Source of the DNA: CAZWUW01 sp964636895
Lineage (GTDB): Bacteria; Bacillota; Thermincolia; Thermincolales; CAZWUW01
Direction of reading: 5' to 3'
Length of the DNA: 19,016 nucleotides
Assembly (NCBI GenBank): GCA_964636895.1
Contig: CAZWUW010000058.1
Location: 1-19,016, forward strand
Shown here: positions 7,045-14,902 of the stretch, in pieces
Layout: the number at the start of each line of letters is the position of its first letter
Numbering within the stretch: position 1 is the stretch's first letter
Program-made: the position numbers and the translations under genes
Notes under the pieces: generated by a model
Databases searched by the model: none
What the model saw: the letters and a program-made list of their open reading frames with translations, nothing else
Told to the model about the DNA's origin: nothing

Positions 7045-8292
7045 TCACCTTCTCTTTGCTTTCCGGAAAAACCTTGAAAGTTTTAAGCCGGCAATAATCT
7101 TTAATTGTCTAACCAATACCAACGGGTTTGTCACATGCCTAGCATTGAGCAACCCGCTTTTTTGACCCGGCACCGGCTTAACCCGGTATTTCCTAAGATT
7201 GACTTCCCGCTTGTCCCTGATATCTTCCAGTGTGCCGGTACCAACCGGCCTGGTGCCGTCAACCATATTTCTGCCCAGCCGGCCGGTAGCAATATTGGCC
7301 ACCAAATGGGCACCAATCCCGGCAGCGGTAAGGGCGCCCACACCGAGGCCAAATTTTGTGGCCGTAGTGCCAAAGGCAGGGGTGGTAACGTCGGGCAAAT
7401 GCTCATAAAACGGCATACAGGCATCAGGAAAGTCCGGGTTTACGCAGCCGATGCATGGCGTATTAGCTTCCACCGGCCAGTTCGTATGCTCGCTGTTCCA
7501 CTCCCTGATTGGACAGTCTGCGTATGTAGCCGGCCCTTTGCATCCAATCAAATATGTGCATTTTTCCTCACCGGGATGCTTGGCAAAACTACCGTTATCA
7601 AAATGGCTGCGCCGTTGGCACCAGTCATGAATCCTGCGCCCGAAAAACAAGGTCGGCCGGCCATAGGCGTCTAAATCGGGGATACCATATAACAACAGGT
7701 GAGTCAGAGTTCCCACCGCCCAGTCCGGATGCACCGGACAACCCGGTACATTTACCACCTGTTGTTCCACTACCTGATGAACTGCCCGGGAACCCGACGG
7801 GTTGGGCCGGGCAGCAAAAGGCCCGCCAAAAGCCGCACAGGTGCCAATTGCCATGATATGGCGAGCCATTGGAGCCAGCAAACGAATGGCCTCCAGATCC
7901 GTAAACGGCTGCCCGTCCCGGTGATGACCAATAAGTCCATACCTGCCGCCCGCGCCGGTTGGCACCGTGCCTTCAGCTATAAGAATAAACTGCCCCTTGG
8001 CCTCTTCCGCTGCTTTTAGCAGTGTAGCAATGGCTAGGTCACCCTCAGCAGTCATAGAGGTATTGCTGTACCGCAGGTCAATGGTCTCAAACAGCAGTTC
8101 CCGCATATTAGGATGCAGGGTATTGGCTATGGATAGGAAATCACCGGTACATGTCATCATTTCCAGCCAGATGACTACCGGTTTTTTCTTATCAATGAAT
8201 GCTTCGGCCAGTTGCGGGATGAGCGCATCGGCTAACCCGCCGGCGGCAGTTGCAGCCATTACCAGTTTGATAAACTCTCTTCTAGTCAGCAC
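7045..8292 (-). CDS. [NiFe]-hydrogenase small subunit, Tat-exported and tail-anchored, with Cys-to-Asp at the proximal cluster
   Basis: The 415-residue protein starts at GTG 8292, six bases after GGAGGAGGT. The twin-arginine signal is TRREFIK followed by a hydrophobic stretch, so the enzyme faces the outside of the membrane. Cluster ligands, by comparison with standard small subunits: proximal Cys48, Asp51 (normally Cys), Cys152 and Cys185; distal His222, Cys225, Cys245 and Cys251; medial Cys260, Cys280 and Cys283, with Pro273 nearby, as in [3Fe-4S] types. A hydrophobic helix at about 312-336 anchors the C-terminus, and a basic tail of about 75 residues follows, longer than in HyaA. The usual CTGCxE is CTGDFL, so the adjacent Glu is missing too. 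It is the first structural gene of the hydrogenase operon, downstream of a terminator-like hairpin. Confidence 0.94.
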   Translation of the reverse strand: MLTRREFIKLVMAATAAGGLADALIPQLAEAFIDKKKPVVIWLEMMTCTGDFLSIANTLHPNMRELLFETIDLRYSNTSMTAEGDLAIATLLKAAEEAKGQFILIAEGTVPTGAGGRYGLIGHHRDGQPFTDLEAIRLLAPMARHIMAIGTCAAFGGPFAARPNPSGSRAVHQVVEQQVVNVPGCPVHPDWAVGTLTHLLLYGIPDLDAYGRPTLFFGRRIHDWCQRRSHFDNGSFAKHPGEEKCTYLIGCKGPATYADCPIREWNSEHTNWPVEANTPCIGCVNPDFPDACMPFYEHLPDVTTPAFGTTATKFGLGVGALTAAGIGAHLVANIATGRLGRNMVDGTRPVGTGTLEDIRDKREVNLRKYRVKPVPGQKSGLLNARHVTNPLVLVRQLKIIAGLKLSRFFRKAKRR

Positions 8293-8365
8293 CAGCCCAC
8301 CTCCTCCGCCGACCACTCTCTACACTAGTTTTACCCTTGTCCCCCTATTTATCCCGTGTTTTAGG

Positions 8366-8391
8366 CAAAAAACAACCACGGCTTCCGTGGT
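8366..8391 (-). terminator. rho-independent terminator or attenuator ahead of the hydrogenase genes
   Basis: On the minus strand a 7-bp perfect stem, ACCACGG / CCGTGGT (8391-8385 with 8381-8375), with a 3-base loop, is followed by TGTTTTTTG. It lies between the 37-codon ORF and the hydrogenase small subunit. A second copy of the 5' arm (CCACGG, 8415-8410) lies just upstream and could pair with the same 3' arm, which would undo the hairpin. It may simply end the small transcript, or it may attenuate the hydrogenase operon. Confidence 0.65.
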
Positions 8392-8419
8392 CGGCAACCC
8401 GACTGGCATCCGTGGCTGA

Positions 8420-8533
8420 TTAGCTTTTTTGCTGCGGGCGTTTTTCGGCCCGGATTTTTTTGGCTACCCGGAGAAAAAGATTATACATTTCCATCCGGTT
8501 ATTGATTTCCTTCAAAATACCGCTCTTACTCAA
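8420..8533 (-). CDS. small hypothetical protein (37 aa)
   Basis: A 38-codon frame starts at TTG 8533 with a near-perfect ribosome site, AAAGGAGGG, seven bases upstream. The product begins MSKSGILKEINNRMEMYNLF and ends KRPQQKS. It is basic, predicted mostly helical and without a signal peptide. I do not recognise it. The ribosome site is the main evidence for translation. A possible -10 (TATACT, 8578-8573) lies upstream, but its -35 is poor. The gene stops 28 bases before a rho-independent hairpin that precedes the hydrogenase operon, so it is either a small independent gene or a leader ORF. It is not rich in any one amino acid, so a classical amino-acid attenuator is unlikely. Confidence 0.5.
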   Translation of the reverse strand: MSKSGILKEINNRMEMYNLFLRVAKKIRAEKRPQQKS

Positions 8534-8620
8534 AACAAATCCCTCCTTTGCCAAAAGGATGCTTATGTTTTGAGTATACCCTTAGCCTAATGTATTTAAA
8601 CAACTATAATATTACTTATC

Positions 8621-9067
8621 CTATCGATCAGCCTTATATTTCGTTCTGGCTACAATGCTACAAATAAGCGCTACAAATAAACTAAATGGCGTAAAAATCC
8701 GCAATTCCAGGTAGGCATGTTCATCAACACCGTCCGACTGCCAAAACCCCATCAGGGCACGCAATAAAAAAATAACACATAAAGCCCATGTACCTGACAC
8801 AAATATCCACTGCGGCCAGCCAGCTCCCCAGATTCCCATTTTCCCCAAAACAAGCAACATGGCCGCTGCAAAAGCCAGAGCAACCAGCAAAGTTACAAAA
8901 GCCGGCGGGTCAAACAGGGGTTGACCGCCTTCAGTGGGGATTGCTTTTTCCAGCCACCGCTTTCCACCCAATGCCCAATATGTATGGAGCAAACTTATCA
9001 TCATGAATAGCGAAGCCGCAATATACCCTGACATTAACGTTAATTTGTTCTGTATAAGCCCCTTCAA
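8621..9067 (-). CDS. DUF3995-like membrane protein
   Basis: This 148-residue protein has four hydrophobic helices: near residues 10-32, 55-77, 85-105 and 122-142. The blocks LLHTYWALGGKRW near the start and LRALMGFW...LELRIFTPFSLFVALIC near the end match the DUF3995 family as I know it. The family has no assigned function. The start is TTG 9067 with a G-rich stretch eight bases upstream; an internal ATG at residue 12 is an alternative. It lies 37 bp behind the RND pump gene with no terminator between, so it is probably the last gene of that operon. Confidence 0.7.
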   Translation of the reverse strand: MKGLIQNKLTLMSGYIAASLFMMISLLHTYWALGGKRWLEKAIPTEGGQPLFDPPAFVTLLVALAFAAAMLLVLGKMGIWGAGWPQWIFVSGTWALCVIFLLRALMGFWQSDGVDEHAYLELRIFTPFSLFVALICSIVARTKYKADR

Positions 9068-9104
9068 TCAAATACCCCCATTCTTTTGATCATGACCCAG
9101 TTTA

Positions 9105-12100
9105 TTAAGCCTTAGACGTCCAAAGCACACCTCTGGCCTTGAGCCCGGTTTTTCTCAACCACTGTTTGGCATCTTCAATAAGAGAGTACGCTACCGGTAT
9201 TACAATCGGTGTCAGGATGGTCGAAGAAATCATGCCGCCAATAATCACCAAACCCATCCCTCTCCTGAGCTCGGCCCCGTCAGATAAAGCCAGGGCGGTG
9301 GGCAGCATGCCGAAAATCATGGTAAACGAAGTCATGAAAATAGGCCTCAACCTTGTGGTGCCTGCTTCCAGCAGGGCATCCTTTAAGCTCATGCCCCGGG
9401 CCATCAAAGTATTAGTATAATCAATTAACAGTGTACCGTTTTTCGATGCCAACCCTTCCAGCATAATCAGGCCTATAAATGACATCAGGTCCAGGTCGGT
9501 GCCGGTCAGCGCCAAAATCCCTAAGGCGCCGATAGCACCACAGGGCATGGATAGCATCCTGATAAAAGGCGTTAGATATGATTCATAAAGGACAACCATA
9601 ATCATATAAACCAGACCAAAAGCAAGCACCAGCACAAAAAGCATGTTGGCAAAGGATTCCCGTTGATCCTTGATATCCCCGTAATAATCAATCTCATAAC
9701 CCGGCGGCAGGTTCATTTTGGCCCATTCTTTGTCCCAGTTATCAGCCATAGCACCTATCGCTTCATTGGTAGAACCCTTAATGGTAATTAACTGGTCGCG
9801 GTTTTTGCGCTGAATCTCGGTAGGTCCTTTAGCCGGGCCGATTTCCGCCACTTGGCTTAATTGGATAAGTTGACCATCGCTGTTAGTCAGCGTCATGCTG
9901 GCCAAAGCACCTTTAGTTGCCCGGTCCGATTCCTTTAGCCGTACCCGCAGGTCATATTCCTCGCCCTTTTCGCGGTAAGGGGTAGCTACTTCACCTTCCA
10001 TGCCGGCCCGTAAAGCCTGGGCAATTTCCCCAACAGAAAGGCCATAATCGGCTGCCCGCAAGCGATTGATTTTAACCTGCATTTCCGGCTGGCCCAGCCC
10101 CTGCCAGGATGAAGTAACATCTTTTACCCCGGGTGTTGACTTAACTATCGTTTCTGCCTTGGCCGCAATCCCTACCAAAATATCCCGGTCAGGTCCGGTA
10201 ACCTCCACCTGAATGGGGGCCTCGTTGCCTATTACAGGCAATCCTCCCTCGGCAACCGTGAAAGACTGGGCCGGGATGTTTTTACCCCAGGCCCGGATTT
10301 GATCGGTGACCTGCCAAATATTCCGCTCCCGTTCATCTTTTGGTTTAAGGACAACAGTTATCTTACCCAAATGTGAACCGGTTTTAGCCGAAAAATCTGT
10401 CCCGCCGATACCTACAGTGGTATAATAATGGTTTACTTCCCGGATACCGGCAAGTTTTGCTTCTACTTCCCTTAAGGTCTTATCAGTCCGCTCCAGGGAA
10501 GTACCGGGAGGCAATTCCAGGGCAATAAAAAATCGTCCGTTATCAGTTTTAGCCATAAAAGCTGAACCTATATACCCCATAGTATAAAGTGAAATGCTGG
10601 CGGCCAGGGCTAAGGCAACTATCCCCAGCACCGTCCACCTGTATTCCATAGACCGGCGGAGCAGACCGCGGTAAAAGTTCACCACCAAATTGCCGAGGAA
10701 GTCCAGTTTGGACAAAAATAATTGCCATAAATTAGCACTTTGCGGTCTGTCGCTCCCGGTGCTGAGATCCTTTTTCTCCCCGGCTTCTTTATTAAACAGC
10801 TTAGCTGCCAACATAGGGGTTAAAGTAAAGGACACAAAAAGAGAAAAAAGGGCGGCAAACACTACGGTAAGCCCAAACTGACGGAAAAACTGACCCACCA
10901 AACCATCCATAAAGGCAATCGGCAGAAAAACAACAATATCGGCAAGCGTAATGGCCACTGCAGCCATACCAACTTCGCGCCGCCCGTCAATAGCGGCCCG
11001 GATTGGGTTTTTGCCCATTTTTAAGTGCCGGTGGATATTTTCCAGGACCACTATCGAGTCGTCCACCAATATGCCGACACAAAGAGTCAAACCCATCAGT
11101 GTCATCATGTTAAAGGTATAACCAAAGAAGTACATCATCATAAAAGTGGAAATGATGGAGGTGGGAATAGCCAGCATCACGATGAATAAAGAGCGCCATT
11201 CCCTGAGGAAAAACACCAGCACCAGCCCTGTCGTCAGCACACCCTCCAACAGGGTTACTTTGGTATCGGTCAAAGAGTTATTAATAAAAGTGGACGTATC
11301 AAGCGGAATAGCCAGCTTAACCCCTTTGGGCAGGGTCTTTTGGATTTTAGCTACCTCCGCACGAATTGCCTCTGCCGTATCCACAATGCTGGCATCACTG
11401 TTTTTCAGAATCAACAGTCCCACTGCTTCCTGCTTATCCAGGCGGCTGTATTGGCGGACCTCCTTAAAGGAGTCACTGACTTCAGCCACCTCCCGCAGGG
11501 TTACGGTGCCACCGTCAGTCAGGGGGATGCGCAAATCCCGAATTTCCTCAATACTGCCGTACTGCCCAAGTAATCGGATGGTATACTCCATTTCCGGCCG
11601 GATAAGCCGCCCGCTGGGTACGTTATAGTTTTCAATTTTCAGACGGTTAATGATCTCATTAATGGAAAGCCCATAAGCCTCCATGCGGCTACGGTCTACA
11701 TTAACCTGAATCTCCCGTTCCCGTCCCCCCTGGATGGTTACTTTGGCCACGCCGGGAACAGTCTCTAAACGTTGTTTGACCCTGTCTTTAGCCAAATGGT
11801 AAGTCTCAGTGAGCGGCAAAGCCCCGGACAGCGCCAGGGTCATAATTGGTTCGGCATTCAAATCAAACTTCTGTATAATAGGTTTTTCAATTTCTTTCGG
11901 CAGATTGGCTACTATAGCATCTATGGCTTTCTGAGTGTCATTGGCCGCTATGTCTGCGTCAGTACCCATCCGGAATTCGAGCAGGGTCCAGGTAAATCCT
12001 TCCGAAGCCGATGAATTAACCCGACTAAGGCCGCTTATAGAAGCCACGGCTTCCTCGATGGGCTCCACTAGCTGGGATTCAATCTCCTGGGCCCCGGCCC

Positions 12101-12257
12101 CGGGATAGGTAGTAACTACTGTTACAAAAGCCGCATCAATCTTTGGAAACATATCCGCACCCAATCTGGTATACCCAACCAGGCCTAAAACGACAAAGAA
12201 CATGATGATCATAGTCATGCCCGCAGACCGTTTAATAGAAAACTCAGTTACCTTCAT
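9105..12257 (-). CDS. RND-family efflux transporter (AcrB/SwrC-like HAE1 pump)
   Basis: The 1050-residue protein is of normal length for proton-driven RND multidrug pumps. It begins with the cytoplasmic tail and first helix (FSIKRSAGMTMIIMFFVVLG), followed by the porter segment DMFPKIDAAFVTVVTTYPGA. The central helix VGILVDDSIVVLENIHR carries the paired aspartates of proton transfer (about 399-400). The second half repeats the pattern, ending with FIGLIMLEGLASKNGTLLIDY and GMGLVIIGGMISSTILTPIVIP. No membrane-fusion or outer-membrane partner lies nearby, which fits a SwrC-like pump of a single-membrane Firmicute. ATG 12257 lies one base after the stop of the short upstream ORF, with GAGGGAGA inside that ORF. 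Expression probably answers to the TetR protein encoded just upstream through the large inverted repeat. Confidence 0.94.
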   Translation of the reverse strand: MKVTEFSIKRSAGMTMIIMFFVVLGLVGYTRLGADMFPKIDAAFVTVVTTYPGAGAQEIESQLVEPIEEAVASISGLSRVNSSASEGFTWTLLEFRMGTDADIAANDTQKAIDAIVANLPKEIEKPIIQKFDLNAEPIMTLALSGALPLTETYHLAKDRVKQRLETVPGVAKVTIQGGREREIQVNVDRSRMEAYGLSINEIINRLKIENYNVPSGRLIRPEMEYTIRLLGQYGSIEEIRDLRIPLTDGGTVTLREVAEVSDSFKEVRQYSRLDKQEAVGLLILKNSDASIVDTAEAIRAEVAKIQKTLPKGVKLAIPLDTSTFINNSLTDTKVTLLEGVLTTGLVLVFFLREWRSLFIVMLAIPTSIISTFMMMYFFGYTFNMMTLMGLTLCVGILVDDSIVVLENIHRHLKMGKNPIRAAIDGRREVGMAAVAITLADIVVFLPIAFMDGLVGQFFRQFGLTVVFAALFSLFVSFTLTPMLAAKLFNKEAGEKKDLSTGSDRPQSANLWQLFLSKLDFLGNLVVNFYRGLLRRSMEYRWTVLGIVALALAASISLYTMGYIGSAFMAKTDNGRFFIALELPPGTSLERTDKTLREVEAKLAGIREVNHYYTTVGIGGTDFSAKTGSHLGKITVVLKPKDERERNIWQVTDQIRAWGKNIPAQSFTVAEGGLPVIGNEAPIQVEVTGPDRDILVGIAAKAETIVKSTPGVKDVTSSWQGLGQPEMQVKINRLRAADYGLSVGEIAQALRAGMEGEVATPYREKGEEYDLRVRLKESDRATKGALASMTLTNSDGQLIQLSQVAEIGPAKGPTEIQRKNRDQLITIKGSTNEAIGAMADNWDKEWAKMNLPPGYEIDYYGDIKDQRESFANMLFVLVLAFGLVYMIMVVLYESYLTPFIRMLSMPCGAIGALGILALTGTDLDLMSFIGLIMLEGLASKNGTLLIDYTNTLMARGMSLKDALLEAGTTRLRPIFMTSFTMIFGMLPTALALSDGAELRRGMGLVIIGGMISSTILTPIVIPVAYSLIEDAKQWLRKTGLKARGVLWTSKA

Positions 12258-12258
12258 A

Positions 12259-12477
12259 TTAGCTCTCCCTCTTAAGTCCGCACAATAAAAAATCCACTAT
12301 CCTACCTACCAGCTCCCTGGATAAAAAACCGTGCTCATTGTTATAAGCCTTGATTTCCAGAAAAATGTCAACAACAAGACCGATTTCAATATCTGTGCGC
12401 AGAATCCCGACCGTCCGGCCCCTTTTGATTAGCCCCCCAAACCCGGCAGGTTTCAATGAACATATGAATAGTTTCAT
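12259..12477 (-). CDS. short hypothetical ORF coupled to the RND pump; true start unclear
   Basis: The frame spans up to 72 codons and ends one base before the pump's ATG, so its translation would feed ribosomes to the pump. The C-terminal part, from ILRTDIEIGLVVDIFLEIKA to the end, looks like ordinary amphipathic protein. The only ATG, at 12477, overlaps the -10 of the promoter at 12476-12504 and has no ribosome site. A transcript from that promoter would begin near 12469 and exclude it. The real start must be a non-ATG codon farther in, or the frame is not translated. I do not recognise the product; it may be a remnant or a regulatory leader. Confidence 0.4.
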   Translation of the reverse strand: MKLFICSLKPAGFGGLIKRGRTVGILRTDIEIGLVVDIFLEIKAYNNEHGFLSRELVGRIVDFLLCGLKRES

Positions 12478-12497
12478 TATCTATTCATATGTTCATT
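12455..12497. promoter_or_regulatory. 43-bp perfect inverted repeat, probable TetR operator
   Basis: Two 17-base arms, AATGAACATATGAATAG (12455-12471) and its exact reverse complement (12481-12497), flank a 9-base centre. The repeat covers the -10 and spacer of the RND promoter and lies 24 bp downstream of the tetR stop. Its size and place fit a TetR-family operator, possibly for two dimers. As RNA it could fold only partly, since transcription would start inside it. Confidence 0.75.
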
Positions 12498-12504
12498 TTG
12501 TCAA
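12476..12504 (-). promoter_or_regulatory. sigma-A promoter of the RND pump operon
   Basis: On the minus strand a perfect -35, TTGACA (12504-12499), is followed at 17 bases by GATAAT (12481-12476). The spacer and part of the -10 lie within the inverted repeat, so a bound repressor would exclude RNA polymerase. The transcript would begin near 12469. Confidence 0.75.
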
Positions 12505-12520
12505 CACTTTTTTCGAAAAT

Positions 12521-13138
12521 CTAAATTTCATCATTGTTTTTTTCTTTTATCAATCCACCCGCTATTAATTCTGTCAATAGATCCATGGTCTCCTCAAAAA
12601 TCTCATCTCCAATTACGTCCCTATGCAGGGTAACGACATAGAGAGCGCGCATCAGACTGGCAATAACCTCCGGCTTCCTCCTTATTATCAGCCCCTCCTT
12701 TTGCCATTGTTCAATGAGAGGAAATATAATACCGGTATCCTGTTCAAAATGCCGTTCCAACCTTTCCGGCGGTAATTTCCTAAAAAGGATTTTATATTCA
12801 TCTTCCATATGCACCCGCTTGATTATAGGATTTGTCCGCATCATTTCAAGACCACGCCGCAAAGCCTCTTTAAAATATTTTTTGGTAACTCTGTTGGCTT
12901 TAAAAAAATCTATAATATTAGATTTAATCATTTCTTCCTCAATTTCAAAAATCTCAAAAAAAAGTTCTTCCTTGGAATTGAAAAAAAGATAAAACGACCC
13001 CTGGGCAATGCCTGCGGCTTTGGTCAAATCAGTGATGCTGGTTTTTTTCAGCCCGTAAGTGCCAAATAACTCTTTTCCCTTTTCAAGGAGTGTATCCCTG
13101 ATAATCTGCTTCTCCTTTTCATTAAAACCCTTTACCAT
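12521..13138 (-). CDS. TetR/AcrR-family transcriptional regulator
   Basis: The 205-residue protein has the N-terminal TetR helix-turn-helix: LLEKGKELFGTYGLKKTSI, then TDLTKAAGIAQGSFYLFFN (recognition region about 43-53) and SKEELFFEI. The ligand-binding C-terminal part is all-helical with no recognisable signature. ATG 13138 was chosen over GTG 13147 because AGAGG lies eight bases before it; the GTG would abut that site. It overlaps the end of the MFS gene by 17 bases and is co-transcribed with it. The inverted repeat starting 24 bp beyond its stop is the likely operator, making it a local repressor of the RND pump. Autoregulation is not obvious, because no such repeat is seen upstream of tetR. 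Confidence 0.9.
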   Translation of the reverse strand: MVKGFNEKEKQIIRDTLLEKGKELFGTYGLKKTSITDLTKAAGIAQGSFYLFFNSKEELFFEIFEIEEEMIKSNIIDFFKANRVTKKYFKEALRRGLEMMRTNPIIKRVHMEDEYKILFRKLPPERLERHFEQDTGIIFPLIEQWQKEGLIIRRKPEVIASLMRALYVVTLHRDVIGDEIFEETMDLLTELIAGGLIKEKNNDEI

Positions 13139-14273
13139 TTTTTTCACCTCTTTTCCTTTCGCCTACCAAAATGAATGCCAGCAACAAAATAGCAAAAACC
13201 GTCACCTCATAAAACAGAAACTCCCGGCCGAGATACTGAAACGCCAATCCTCCCAGGAAAGGGCCAACTATCCCTCCAATACCGTAATATGTAGTATATA
13301 TAGCATTGGCAGTACCGAGCTCCCCCACTTTGACCCGATCGCCGATAGCGGCCAGGCCGGCCATATATATGGAGCCCATAGCTGCCCCAAAAACCAGAGC
13401 CATCCCGAGTATCCATGACAACCCCTTTAATGCCGGAAAAATCAACGTAACAGCCACTACAATAATCAATGCGCCGATAATGATTTTTTCCTTGCCATGG
13501 CGATCTGCCAGCATCCCTGTAAAAGGTGGGACAATCACCCCGCCAAGCACAAAAAACGCAAACACCCAGCCCGTGGCGGTAACACCGTGCCCCAGTTCCT
13601 GCAGATAAAGAGCAAGCAGCGCAATAACTGACCCCTCGGTCAGAGAATAGAGCAAGACGGCACCCAACGACAAGCGGATGCGACTTGAAATGCTCCTGCT
13701 GTCCCCGGTCCGCTCATCTGCCATATGCCCTTTCAAATCAGCAAGGAAAAAAATTGTCACCATTAAGGCGGCAATAATCACCAGTGTACAGGCCCAAAAA
13801 GCATAAAACACACTGTACCGGACCAGAAAACTGCCGAATAAGGGTCCAAGTCCAAATCCGGCCCCCACAAAAGTGGTGTAAAAACCCAGGTTGCGCGCTC
13901 TGTTGGCGGGATTGCTGAGCAGATTAATCATCGTCTCGGTACTGACCCAGATGGCGGCCCCCGCTGCGCCTTCCAACATCCGCAGGACAGCAAAAGCAGG
14001 CCAACTATTAAAAAAAGGAAACATAAGCATGCTCACCGCGTATAACCCTAAACCGGCAGCCATCACCTTCTTACTGCCCAGGCGGTCAATCAGCCGCCCT
14101 GCCGGCAATGCCGCCAGAGCACCGGCCAAAGCCATCAGCGTGCCCGTTAAACCAATAAAAGAAGGGCTTATATCTGCTTTACTCAATAATAAAGGGATCA
14201 GTGGATATACAAACCCTATCCCTAAAGCAGCTATGCCGATATTTAATAAAACTATCCACAGATTCACCTGCAA
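13122..14273 (-). CDS. MFS transporter (probable drug/metabolite efflux)
   Basis: The 383-residue protein has about twelve hydrophobic helices in two halves, with the MFS loop motif between helices 2 and 3 (GRLIDRLGSKKVMAAG) and its counterpart in the second half (GMLADRHGKEKIIIGA). The charged stretch between the halves is LADLKGHMADERTGDSRSIS. It resembles multidrug or sugar efflux members of the 12-helix group, but the substrate cannot be assigned. Start TTG 14273 lies six bases after GGGG of a GGGGTGAT ribosome site; GTG 14267 is a weaker alternative. It follows the GbsR-like regulator by 13 bases and overlaps tetR, so the three are probably one transcriptional unit. Confidence 0.9.
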   Translation of the reverse strand: MQVNLWIVLLNIGIAALGIGFVYPLIPLLLSKADISPSFIGLTGTLMALAGALAALPAGRLIDRLGSKKVMAAGLGLYAVSMLMFPFFNSWPAFAVLRMLEGAAGAAIWVSTETMINLLSNPANRARNLGFYTTFVGAGFGLGPLFGSFLVRYSVFYAFWACTLVIIAALMVTIFFLADLKGHMADERTGDSRSISSRIRLSLGAVLLYSLTEGSVIALLALYLQELGHGVTATGWVFAFFVLGGVIVPPFTGMLADRHGKEKIIIGALIIVVAVTLIFPALKGLSWILGMALVFGAAMGSIYMAGLAAIGDRVKVGELGTANAIYTTYYGIGGIVGPFLGGLAFQYLGREFLFYEVTVFAILLLAFILVGERKRGEKNGKGF

Positions 14274-14286
14274 ACATCACCCCGTA

Positions 14287-14838
14287 CTATTCGCTCCCGT
14301 TATCCTCTTTTTTCTTAAATGTAATGGTATTCCATACCTTCTCACCGGCCCCGAAAACATCCACCACCCGGCCATACCATATATAATCCTTTTCCAGGTT
14401 TTTGATCAGCTCGCAGTGTAAAATCACCTGCTTCCGCAATTCTTCGTCCGGCGTGTCAACAATCCCGGCTAAAAGTCCTTTGCTTCTTTTGAGCGCTTCA
14501 TTGGTTATTTCCAATTCCTTCTTAACACTGTTCTTTAAAATCTCAACAAATATCTTTGTAAGGTTACGTTCGGCCTCGTAATAATCCCGCCGGCTGCCTT
14601 TCTGCCAAACCTTGCGGACACATTTAAAACCTTCCAGCACCCGGACATTGATACTCACGGTGGCTTTACTTACCCCGAGTTCTCCGGCAATTTCCTCCAG
14701 CCCCAGCGGCCGGTCGGCAAAATACAGCACACCGTAAATATGCCCGGTGACCTCCGGCACCCCATAGATGGCAAAACACCCGCCAAAAGCATCAATGATA
14801 TTGTTGCGCGCTGCCGTTAATTTTTCCTGATCCGACAT
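14287..14838 (-). CDS. GbsR/MarR-type transcriptional regulator
   Basis: The 183-residue protein has the GbsR-type pattern: FGGCFAIYGVPEVTGHIYGVLYF, then a winged helix-turn-helix with LEEIAGELGVSKATVSINVR (about 48-66), then the wing KVWQKGSRRDYYEAE. A long helical C-terminus follows. GbsR proteins in Bacillus sense choline-type ligands, but relatives regulate many membrane functions, so no ligand is proposed. ATG 14838 is preferred, with GGGGTGG five bases upstream; the frame reaches TTG 14859. It sits between the EFR1-like gene (64 bp upstream) and the MFS gene. The perfect repeat at 16639-16666, at the head of the gene run, is a reasonable candidate operator. Confidence 0.87.
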   Translation of the reverse strand: MSDQEKLTAARNNIIDAFGGCFAIYGVPEVTGHIYGVLYFADRPLGLEEIAGELGVSKATVSINVRVLEGFKCVRKVWQKGSRRDYYEAERNLTKIFVEILKNSVKKELEITNEALKRSKGLLAGIVDTPDEELRKQVILHCELIKNLEKDYIWYGRVVDVFGAGEKVWNTITFKKKEDNGSE

Positions 14839-14902
14839 ATAATCCACCCCGGCTTTCAACTATTACTAAAATTATTTCCACAATTCTATCAGGAAAACCT
14901 TT

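Noticed and set aside
11146..11628. Plus-strand 160-codon frame opposite the RND pump
   Set aside because: Antisense shadow of a well-conserved gene.
12461..12463. ATG opening a 25-codon frame upstream of the RND pump
   Set aside because: No ribosome site, would start at the extreme mRNA end, and the product is not recognisable.
13891..14421. Plus-strand 176-codon frame across the MFS and GbsR genes
   Set aside because: Antisense to two recognised genes and without a ribosome site.
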